The notes under the pieces: model-generated
Database searches by the model: none
Seen by the model: only the letters and a program-made list of their open reading frames with translations
What the model was told of the DNA's origin: nothing
Shown: one piece after another, positions 14,606-20,756 of the stretch
How positions within the stretch are numbered: position 1 is the first letter of the stretch
Layout: each line of letters opens with the position of its first letter
Position numbers and translations under genes: made by a program
From: JAAFIP01 sp043766985
GTDB lineage: Bacteria > Pseudomonadota > Gammaproteobacteria > Burkholderiales > Burkholderiaceae_C
Direction: 5' to 3'
Length of the DNA: 20,756 bases
Assembly (NCBI GenBank): GCA_043766985.1
Contig: JAYUHM010000261.1
Location: 1-20,756, forward strand

Positions 14606-16261
14606 GTGGCCACCCGCATCAACCCTCTCGCCGGCCAAACGGCACCGCCGTCAGTGCTGGTTGACGTAGACAAACTCGTCACCGCATACTATTTGCAGGT
14701 GCCCGACGCGACGGTCATGTCGCAGCGTGTGGTGTTCGGCACCTCGGGTCATCGCGGCTCTGCGTTCGACTGCTCTTTCAACGAATGGCACGTGCTAGCC
14801 ATCACGCAGGCGATTTGCCACTACCGCAAAGCCAAGGGCATTGGCGGGCCACTGTTCCTGGGCATAGACACCCATGCACTATCACTCCCCGCTTGCGCCA
14901 GCGCGCTCGAAGTGCTGGCAGCCAACGGCGTGGATGTGATGCTGGCGACTAACGACGAATTCACGCCCACCCCGGCGATTTCGCATGCGATTCTGGCCTA
15001 CAACCGCCACCGCAGTAGCGGCTTGGCCGATGGCATTGTGGTGACGCCGTCGCACAATCCGCCGCGCGATGGTGGCTTCAAGTACAACCCACCCCATGGC
15101 GGCCCGGCTGGTGGGGATGCCACCCGGTGGATCGAAGCGGCGGCTAACCGTTTTTTGGAGGCGCAACTCGCAGGCGTGCTGCGGATGCCGCAAGCCCAGG
15201 CACTAGCGGCGGCAACCACACATCGCCATGATTTCATGGGCGCGTTTGTGGCTGATCTCCACACCGTGATCGACATGGATGTGATCCGCAGCTCGAACAT
15301 TCGCATCGGTGTCGATCCACTGGGTGGTGCGGGTGTTCACTACTGGAATGTCATCGCAGATGCATATGGCCTGAACATGTCGGTGGTGAACGACGTGGTG
15401 GATCCAACGTTCAGCTTCATGCCCTTGGACTGGGATGGCCAGATTCGGATGGATCCATCGTCCACGTACGCGATGCGCGGACTGGTCGGCATGAAGGATC
15501 ACTTCGACATCGCCTTCGGTTGCGACACCGACCACGACCGGCACGGCATCGTTACCAAAAGCGCTGGCCTGCTGGCCCCGAACCACTATCTGGCGGTTGC
15601 TATCGACTACCTGTTTTCACACCGCCCTGAATGGGGCCCGCGGGCCGGCATTGGAAAAACCATGGTCAGCACCCGGCTGATCGACCGGCTGGCGGCGCGA
15701 CTTGGCCACCCGCTTTACGAAACACCGGTCGGCTTCAAGTGGTTTGCTGCGGGTCTGGGGGACGGCTCTCTCGGGTTTTGCTGCGAGGAAAGCGCGGGTG
15801 CCGCATTCCTGCGCCGCGATGGGTCAGTGTGGACCACCGACAAAGACGGCATCAGCGCGGCGCTGCTGGCTGCAGAGATCACTGCGCGTACGGGCCACGA
15901 CCCAGGTGAGCTGTATGTCCACTTGGCGAACGAATTTGGCAATCCGGTGGCCGATAGGACAGAAGCGCCTGCCACCCCACAACAAAAGCGGCTGTTGGCT
16001 GCGCTTTCACCGGAACAAATCGGATCCACTGAACTCGCGGGTGAAAAAATAGAGAGCGTCCTCAGCAGGGCACCCGGAAACGGCGAGCCGGTCGGCGGCA
16101 TCAAGGTCATCACCGCCAATGGCTGGTTTGCAGCCCGGCCTTCCGGCACCGAGAACATCTACAAAATCTATGCCGAGAGCTTCGATGGCATCAGGCACCT
16201 GGAGCACATCATGCAGGAGGCGCAAGCCATTGTAGACAAGGCCATTTCAGCGGGGCTTTGA
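14606..16261 (+). CDS. pgm: Phosphoglucomutase (alpha-D-glucose phosphate-specific)
   Basis: This enzyme interconverts glucose-1-P and glucose-6-P, linking glycogen or sugar-nucleotide pools to the shunt. Its 551 residues are close to E. coli Pgm (546). FGTSGHRGSAF lies at 44-54. The phosphoserine loop VTPSHNPP has Ser149 as the phosphorylated residue. The metal loop GCDTDHDRHG has Asp307, Asp309 and Asp311. The sugar-binding CCEESAG and the C-terminal phosphate-binding RPSGTENIYKIY are present. The start codon is GTG 14606, preceded by GAGG (14597-14600), because the family N-terminus (INPLAGQ) starts right after it. It is the last gene of the carbon operon and ends 13 bp from the convergent amidotransferase gene, leaving no room for a separate terminator. 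Confidence 0.95.
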   Translation: MATRINPLAGQTAPPSVLVDVDKLVTAYYLQVPDATVMSQRVVFGTSGHRGSAFDCSFNEWHVLAITQAICHYRKAKGIGGPLFLGIDTHALSLPACASALEVLAANGVDVMLATNDEFTPTPAISHAILAYNRHRSSGLADGIVVTPSHNPPRDGGFKYNPPHGGPAGGDATRWIEAAANRFLEAQLAGVLRMPQAQALAAATTHRHDFMGAFVADLHTVIDMDVIRSSNIRIGVDPLGGAGVHYWNVIADAYGLNMSVVNDVVDPTFSFMPLDWDGQIRMDPSSTYAMRGLVGMKDHFDIAFGCDTDHDRHGIVTKSAGLLAPNHYLAVAIDYLFSHRPEWGPRAGIGKTMVSTRLIDRLAARLGHPLYETPVGFKWFAAGLGDGSLGFCCEESAGAAFLRRDGSVWTTDKDGISAALLAAEITARTGHDPGELYVHLANEFGNPVADRTEAPATPQQKRLLAALSPEQIGSTELAGEKIESVLSRAPGNGEPVGGIKVITANGWFAARPSGTENIYKIYAESFDGIRHLEHIMQEAQAIVDKAISAGL

Positions 16262-16274
16262 TGGCCCGCGTGCG

Positions 16275-18194
16275 TCAGGCACTTGCTTTGTCCGCCACAG
16301 GGATCGCTTGCGCAGACGGTGCGGCGGGCGTTAGCACGCCAGCTGTGCCGTTACAAGTCCGATTTACCGGCTCGGCCTGCTCAGTCGCCAGGGCAGACGC
16401 GCCGTCCACATGGACTTGCATCCACCATTCCAAAAGCGCCAGATGCCACAGCTTGCTTCCCTGAATGCGTGTGAAATAGCCCTCCGGGTTAGCCAGAAGT
16501 TTGTCAACGTAGGCACGCTGGTAAAGCCCGCGCCGCATGCACGCGTCTGATTGCAGGATATTGCGCATCAGTTCGAGAAACGGGCCGCGCACGTGCTTCA
16601 GCGCTGGCACCGGGAAGTAGCCCTTGGGCCGGTCAATCACCGCATCGGGAATCAGGCCGCGCGAGATGGCTTTCAGCGGATACTTCCCCCCTTCCTTGAG
16701 CTTGAGCGCGGGTGGCATGCTGGCGGCGAGTTCGACCAGTTCATGGTCGAGAAACGGCACGCGCACTTCCAGCCCCCAGGCCATGGGCATGTTGTCCACG
16801 CGCTTGACCGGGTCGTCCACGATCAAGGTGGTCACATCAAAGCGCCACACTTCGTCCAGGAAGGTGTCGGCCTGCGGCAAGCCAAGTTCGCGCGCGACCA
16901 GCTCGGTAGTTACGTCGGGCACCTGCCAGGCAGGCGCGATCATCTCAAGGTACTCGGCATGGTCGCGGTCGAAGTAGTGTCGGCTGAACCGCTCGACGGC
17001 GGGGCCAGTTTCGGCGTCCATCAACGGATACCAGAAATAGCCGCCGAAGACCTCGTCTGCGCCCTGCCCTGCCAGCACCACCTTCACTTCCTTCGACACC
17101 CGCTCGCTGAGCAGATAAAACGCAATCACGTCGTGGCTCATCATAGGTTCGGCCATGGCGGCCACGGCCTCGGGCAGCCTTGCGAGCACCTCGCTGTTGG
17201 GAATGAGATGCTTGTGGTGGCGGGTCTTGAAATGCTGCGCGATCAGGTCTGAATATTCGAACTCGTCGGCCTTCTCTAATCCCACGCTGCTGCCCTCGGC
17301 TCCCTTCACGTCTTCGAATCCGATGGAGAAGGTCAGAAGATCGTCCACATGATCAGCCAGTAATCCGACCAGCAGGCTTGAGTCCAGCCCGCCGGACAGC
17401 AGCACGCCCACGGGTACATCAGCGGCCAGGCGGTGGCGTTCAACCGCGCGCGCCAGCACCTGCCGCGTCTTGGCCAGCCAGTCTGCCTCGGACAGGGCGT
17501 GGGCGGGGCGAGTCGCCGTCAGCGTCCAGTACACCTGCTGCGTGGCCTGCCCGTCGGCACCCACCTGCATCGTCGTGGCCGGCGGCAACTTGCGCACCCC
17601 GCTAATAATGGTGCGCGGCGCGGGCACCACGGTGTGCAGCGTAAAGTGGTGGTGCAGCGCGACTGCATCCAGCCGCGTGTCAATGCCACCGCCCGCCAGC
17701 AGAGCCTGCAGGCTTGACGCAAAGCGCAGCCGCGCGCCGTCCTGCGCCACATACAGCGGCTTGATGCCAAAGCGGTCCCGCGCAAGGAACAGACTGGCCC
17801 GGCCCATATCCCAAATGGCAAATGCAAACATGCCGTAGAAGCGCGGCACACAGGCCTCGCCCCAGGCGTGGTAGGCCTTCAGAATGACTTCGCTGTCACC
17901 CTCAGAGAAGAAGGCATAGCCCATGGCGATCAGTTCTACGCGAAGTTCCCGGTAGTTGTAGATCGTGCCGTTGAACACCAGGGCCAATTGCAGCGCGGCA
18001 TCCACCATAGGCTGGTCGGCACTGGCGGACAGGTCAATGATCGCCAAGCGCCGATGGCCGAAAGCCAGCGGGCCGTCGGTGAATGTGCCAGCATGGTCTG
18101 GCCCGCGGCGCGCCATTTTTTCGGACATGCGTTTGATGGCCTGCATGTCTGGCGATGCACCGTCAAATCTCAATTCACCGCATATTCCGCACAT
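16275..18194 (-). CDS. asnO: AsnB-type amidotransferase, N-acetylglutaminylglutamine amidotransferase-like
   Basis: This 639-residue enzyme has an N-terminal class II glutaminase (Cys2 nucleophile in MCGICGE, then RRGPDHAG at 29-36, FNGTIYNYRELR and EGDSEVI) and a C-terminal synthetase with the PP-loop SGGLDSS at 267-273. It would use glutamine ammonia and ATP to amidate a carboxylate. The details (VVPAPRTIISGVRKLPPATT, AEPMMSHDVIAFYLLSE, GQGADEVFGGYFWYP, RPKGYFPVPALKH) match, from memory, the branch that makes the osmolyte N-acetylglutaminylglutamine amide. That enzyme usually sits with a GNAT/ATP-grasp synthetase and a peptidase; here the partner is a different ATP-grasp-like protein ending 6 bp upstream. 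A ~40-residue tail after VHVDGAS is low-complexity and seems extra to the family. No Shine-Dalgarno is obvious, so translation is probably coupled to the upstream gene. Confidence 0.88.
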   Translation of the reverse strand: MCGICGELRFDGASPDMQAIKRMSEKMARRGPDHAGTFTDGPLAFGHRRLAIIDLSASADQPMVDAALQLALVFNGTIYNYRELRVELIAMGYAFFSEGDSEVILKAYHAWGEACVPRFYGMFAFAIWDMGRASLFLARDRFGIKPLYVAQDGARLRFASSLQALLAGGGIDTRLDAVALHHHFTLHTVVPAPRTIISGVRKLPPATTMQVGADGQATQQVYWTLTATRPAHALSEADWLAKTRQVLARAVERHRLAADVPVGVLLSGGLDSSLLVGLLADHVDDLLTFSIGFEDVKGAEGSSVGLEKADEFEYSDLIAQHFKTRHHKHLIPNSEVLARLPEAVAAMAEPMMSHDVIAFYLLSERVSKEVKVVLAGQGADEVFGGYFWYPLMDAETGPAVERFSRHYFDRDHAEYLEMIAPAWQVPDVTTELVARELGLPQADTFLDEVWRFDVTTLIVDDPVKRVDNMPMAWGLEVRVPFLDHELVELAASMPPALKLKEGGKYPLKAISRGLIPDAVIDRPKGYFPVPALKHVRGPFLELMRNILQSDACMRRGLYQRAYVDKLLANPEGYFTRIQGSKLWHLALLEWWMQVHVDGASALATEQAEPVNRTCNGTAGVLTPAAPSAQAIPVADKASA

Positions 18195-18200
18195 AGCGTG

Positions 18201-19889
18201 TTACGGCAACGCTGGCGCCAACAGCTGCGCACGCATTTGAGCCCGTTCTGCGATGCTGGGCCAGCCAGCGGTTTCAGCTACCACGGGTGTGCCGGGCCAA
18301 TCAACCCGTCCCTGCGCGTCGAAGCGAACCAGGGTGTAGGTCTCATTGACCACGGTGTCTGGCGCGCCCGCTTTCAGGCGCACATACCAGTCTGCCAGGC
18401 GCAGCGTCTGGCCAGCCAACAGGGGCGCCAATGCCTGGCCGCGCGCCAGTGCCACATACAGGGCATGTGGCACAGGGTGCACGCCACTACTATCATCGAG
18501 CAAGAATACGTAGGAGGCATGCCCAGCGTCCTGCGGGCAGTCGTCGCCCGGGAGGTGGCAGGTGCGGCCGGAGGCATCGGCCGTGCTGTACACCGGCGCA
18601 AAACCACCGCCCGGTGTGCGGAAATTGGTGGTTTGCCCCTGGTACATCCGCGCCGCCACCCATTGCACCGCACCGTCATAGGCATACGCCCGCAGGTCGA
18701 ACTTGAGCGTCTTGGCTGCGTCGTGTTCATCAACTTGGCGTTCACCGGGTGTAACGATGGCCTGGGCCACATAGTCACCGGCCAATATTTCCTGCCAGAC
18801 CCGCGTAGTCAGCTTGTCGCCCCGGTAGGCGGCGCGGCTGCCAAAGCCGGCCACGGGTTTAAAGAACAGGCTGCGGCGCGCGCTCCATAGCCGCTGTTCG
18901 TCAGCGGCACCCACTACTTCGGTATGCGGCACATGCTCCAGCAAAACTTGCTGCGTGGCCGGCGGTACGCCCAGCGCCTTGAGCTGGGCTGCGTCGCTGA
19001 ACAGCGCCAGGCGGCGCTTGTCAGCATACAGCGCATGGGCGCGTGGATGCGGCGTCAACACGACACTGTGCTGCACGTAGGCTTCACGCAAAGCTGCGCT
19101 TGTGGCTTGCTCCAGGTAGAAGTCGGTCAGCCGGTTATAGACCAGGTCAATAGCCACATCACCATGCCACAGCACACCATTGCGAAATTCGAGTGATGTG
19201 GGGCTGGCGATGACGGCGCGCAGCCCATGCCGTTCAAATAGCTGCTGGAAGAGTAGGAACTCAGGGTAAAGGTACTGGGTCTCGGGTGCCTCATCGAGGA
19301 TGGCGATGCTCGCCAGCGGTCGGGTGCGGCCCGCCAGACGCCATTCCTGGTGGAACATATCAATGATGCGTTGCTCGAACGCCTTCACGCTTGCCAAAGT
19401 TGGCTCCATCGCCTCCATCGCCGCGCAACAGGCCCGCTGGGCCCGCGCCAGTACCGCGTTGAGCATGGCACCACCCGCGTTGGTGTTGACTTCAATCAGG
19501 CCCAGCTGGCCTTGATTAAGGTGAAAATCATAGCCAAAGAAAGCCCCCTTTGGGCCGCCATGGCCCAGCATGGCGATGGCGGGCGCTGTGGCAAGCACTT
19601 GCTCTTGATAAGCAGGCAAGGCCACGACCGCCTCAACCGCCCGCATCACCTGCGCCATACGCTGCAACTGCGTTGCCGCGACGAACACGGGTTGCGCTGC
19701 GAACAGGTAAGGACATCGCTCACGAACCATCACCGACAGGCCTGGTTGACCTAGTTCCGAATCAAGCGCCCGAGCCAGCGCGTCCTGGTCCAGACTGAAG
19801 CAAAAGCAGGCACGGTTGAGCGCGTCGACGGCGCTGATGGGTGCACGATGTGGTGCCGTGAGGCTGGAGGATGGCAAGGCGGCGTTCAT
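18201..19889 (-). CDS. Ligase-like protein, probable circularly permuted ATP-grasp (glutathionylspermidine-synthase-like)
   Basis: This is a 562-residue protein of a family I know only as uncharacterised. GYDFHLNQGQLGLIEVNTNAGG (119-140) resembles the metal-binding block of glutathionylspermidine synthases (DF...LLEYNADTPTSLLE), with Glu133 and Asn135 as candidate Mg ligands. Some 210 residues later comes LFFKPVAGFGSRAAYRGDKL (341-360), which looks like the ATP-binding Lys/Gly-rich loop. The Mg block before the ATP loop is the reverse of ordinary ATP-grasp order, as in permuted ATP-grasps. Further blocks are YNRLTDFYLE, LYADKRRLAL, LKFDLRAYAYDG and MYQGQTTNFRTPGGGFAPVY. No signal peptide, no GNAT domain. 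ATG 19889 is taken as start; GTG 19961 would add 24 residues, and neither has a clear Shine-Dalgarno. Together with the downstream amidotransferase it probably makes a peptide or amide; the substrate is unknown. Confidence 0.7.
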   Translation of the reverse strand: MNAALPSSSLTAPHRAPISAVDALNRACFCFSLDQDALARALDSELGQPGLSVMVRERCPYLFAAQPVFVAATQLQRMAQVMRAVEAVVALPAYQEQVLATAPAIAMLGHGGPKGAFFGYDFHLNQGQLGLIEVNTNAGGAMLNAVLARAQRACCAAMEAMEPTLASVKAFEQRIIDMFHQEWRLAGRTRPLASIAILDEAPETQYLYPEFLLFQQLFERHGLRAVIASPTSLEFRNGVLWHGDVAIDLVYNRLTDFYLEQATSAALREAYVQHSVVLTPHPRAHALYADKRRLALFSDAAQLKALGVPPATQQVLLEHVPHTEVVGAADEQRLWSARRSLFFKPVAGFGSRAAYRGDKLTTRVWQEILAGDYVAQAIVTPGERQVDEHDAAKTLKFDLRAYAYDGAVQWVAARMYQGQTTNFRTPGGGFAPVYSTADASGRTCHLPGDDCPQDAGHASYVFLLDDSSGVHPVPHALYVALARGQALAPLLAGQTLRLADWYVRLKAGAPDTVVNETYTLVRFDAQGRVDWPGTPVVAETAGWPSIAERAQMRAQLLAPALP

Positions 19890-19963
19890 GCACGTTGGCT
19901 TGGATAGGTTGCGGCCACCAAGATACAGGCGACCGCCAGTTTGGTCTGTGCGGTAACGCACGG

Positions 19964-20010
19964 TGCCTGCTGTGTGCGGCTGCGCACAGACAGGCGATAC
20001 ACAGCAGGCA
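19964..20010. promoter_or_regulatory. Stem-loop with 12-bp perfect arms upstream of the ligase gene
   Basis: TGCCTGCTGTGT (19964-19975) and ACACAGCAGGCA (19999-20010) are perfect inverted arms around 23 nt. Inside, TGTGCG (19973-19978) and CGCACA (19983-19988) can form a competing smaller hairpin. It lies in the 5' region of the minus-strand ligase gene and also upstream of the plus-strand small ORFs. It could be a leader RNA structure or a protein site; there is no T-run for a terminator in either direction. Confidence 0.5.
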
Positions 20011-20039
20011 TACGATTCTGTGAAGAATCAAAGTTGACC

Positions 20040-20162
20040 ATGAGACCGGTGGCGATTTTGAAACTTACCAGCGACACGGAAGTGGCCGCTGCCACCCAAG
20101 AAGTTCACCAACGGCTTGCAAGAGTTCGTTGGGTGCTAATGAAGTTAGGAGAAATTCCATGA
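20040..20162 (+). CDS. Possible 40-residue ORF coupled to the next gene
   Basis: ATG 20040 opens a frame for 40 residues (MRPVAILKLTSDTEVAAATQ onward, ending KLGEIP) that stops in an ATGA overlap with the small membrane-protein gene at 20159. The overlap is the same kind seen in the carbon operon. There is only a weak purine run (GAAGAATC) upstream and I recognise no homologue. Its last codons are the Shine-Dalgarno of the next gene, which could produce the frame by chance. The rest of 19890-20158 holds the stem-loop and no other gene. Confidence 0.25.
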   Translation: MRPVAILKLTSDTEVAAATQEVHQRLARVRWVLMKLGEIP

Positions 20163-20362
20163 AAATTTTGTCTGCAACGCCTGTTGGTACGGCATCCCTG
20201 TTCGCATCCAATGCCGCGTTGGCGCAAAGCGGAAACATGATGGATGGCGGCATGGGGAGCGGCGGCTGGATGTGGGGCTACGGCGGAATGTGGACGCTGG
20301 TTCTGCTTTGCGTTGTGGTTATCGCACTGGTGGTGTGGATCTTTACGCGAGGTAACAAGTGA
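20159..20362 (+). CDS. Small exported Gly/Met-rich membrane protein
   Basis: This 67-residue protein has three parts. The N-terminal signal-like segment MKILSATPVGTASLFASNAALA has a possible cleavage site after Ala22 (ALA-Q). The Gly/Met/Trp-rich linker NMMDGGMGSGGWMWGYGGMW (26-45) could bind a soft metal. A single membrane helix (about 45-62, TLVLLCVVVIALVVWIF) ends in the short positive tail TRGNK. AGGAG (20147-20151) sits 7 nt before the ATG. Such short proteins are common near copper and other metal-handling genes; that link is inference. It is followed 53 bp downstream by another exported protein gene with its own strong ribosome binding site. Confidence 0.75.
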   Translation: MKILSATPVGTASLFASNAALAQSGNMMDGGMGSGGWMWGYGGMWTLVLLCVVVIALVVWIFTRGNK

Positions 20363-20415
20363 GTGAGGCCCGCTTACAGTTCGCAAGGTTTTTTTAATCC
20401 AACAAGGAGTCTGTC

Positions 20416-20756
20416 ATGACCCATTCTCGATTCACTCCCGTTGCGGCGGCGCTTATTCGCGGCCAGCACCTGGGTCTGCTGGATCACCGCCCAGTCGGTA
20501 CCCTTGGGTGCCGCATGACCGCAAAACTTCAAACGATGCTGCTCGTGGTGGCTGTCAGTGCCGCTCCTGTTTTTGCCCAGACTCCCGCGCCCATCGTGAA
20601 AGTCCTCACGGCAGCCGAGGACGCTACTCAAAAAACCGTCCTGATTGGTCGCGCTTCAACCGGCGGCATGACCGTCATCTTTGAGCTTGAAGCCGCGAAA
20701 AGCATGTGGATGCGGATGGGCAACCCGTCGAAGTGGGTGGAACATCCCGTGGGAAA
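20416..20756 (+). CDS. Exported protein of unknown function, 3' end cut by the window
   Basis: The frame is open from ATG 20416 to the window end (113 codons seen). AAGGAG (20404-20409) lies 6 nt upstream of this ATG. However, a good signal peptide (MTAKLQTMLLVVAVSAAPVFA, then Q) starts at an internal ATG, 20515, giving a 33-residue N-terminal extension (MTHSRFTPVAAALIRGQH onward) if the first ATG is used. Either the strong Shine-Dalgarno serves the upstream ATG and the signal is internal, or translation starts at 20515. The visible mature part (VKVLTAAEDATQKTVLIGRA, TVIFELEAAKSMWMRMGNPS) has Met and Trp residues but no domain I recognise. It may work with the small Gly/Met-rich membrane protein just upstream. 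Confidence 0.65.
   Translation, partial: MTHSRFTPVAAALIRGQHLGLLDHRPVGTLGCRMTAKLQTMLLVVAVSAAPVFAQTPAPIVKVLTAAEDATQKTVLIGRASTGGMTVIFELEAAKSMWMRMGNPSKWVEHPVG

Noticed and set aside
17868..18890. 340-codon plus-strand frame opposite the amidotransferase and ligase genes
   Set aside because: An antisense shadow across two well-supported minus-strand genes; no motif and it spans their junction.
20381..20395. T-run after the small membrane protein gene as a terminator
   Set aside because: Seven Ts but no convincing GC stem just before them.

Overview
The window looks like the chromosome of a GC-rich betaproteobacterium of the Comamonadaceae (Rhodoferax, Polaromonas or Acidovorax type). The grounds are protein style and codon use, plus three copies of a ~56-bp intergenic motif (TAGCTGCTTGCGC...GGGCTAGAGGCC) of a kind I recall from that family. 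The genus call is inference, not a database result.

Layout. (1) Positions 1-652 hold no convincing gene. They carry two large inverted hairpin elements (286-390 and 442-535) whose stems differ in sequence but keep their pairing. (2) 653-2747: a CaiB/BaiF-type CoA-transferase followed 4 bp later by a DMT/EamA permease. (3) 2836-4011, minus strand: a Fic-domain protein with an N-terminal inhibitory motif and a C-terminal winged helix, with a perfect palindrome over its likely promoter. (4) 4236-7973: a SNF2-family helicase and a SWIM zinc-finger protein with a histone-H1-like tail, as a two-gene operon. (5) 8206-16261: a tightly packed carbon-metabolism operon of phosphoketolase, acetate kinase, short-form 6-phosphogluconate dehydrogenase, a HAD hydrolase, transaldolase, a 16-codon relic of a further gene, and phosphoglucomutase. 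Most junctions are ATGA stop/start overlaps. (6) 16275-19889, minus strand: an N-acetylglutaminylglutamine-amidotransferase-type asparagine synthetase homologue, 6 bp downstream of a large ligase-like protein that reads as a circularly permuted (glutathionylspermidine-synthase-like) ATP-grasp enzyme. (7) 20040-20756, plus strand: a possible 40-codon ORF, a small secreted or membrane Gly/Met-rich protein, and the start of an exported protein cut off by the window end.

How the genes fit together. The operon in (5) outlines a phosphoketolase shunt. Pgm links glucose-1-P (glycogen) to glucose-6-P, Gnd makes ribulose-5-P, phosphoketolase splits xylulose-5-P (or fructose-6-P) to acetyl-P plus an aldose phosphate, AckA takes ATP from acetyl-P, and transaldolase rebalances sugar phosphates. 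Zwf, Pgl and Rpe are not in the window and must come from elsewhere. The convergent pair in (6) is the best candidate for an undescribed system: an amide-forming AsnB-type enzyme coupled to a peptide/amide ligase that is not the GNAT/ATP-grasp enzyme I would expect beside this amidotransferase. It may make an osmoprotectant-like or redox-active small peptide amide, but the product cannot be read from sequence.
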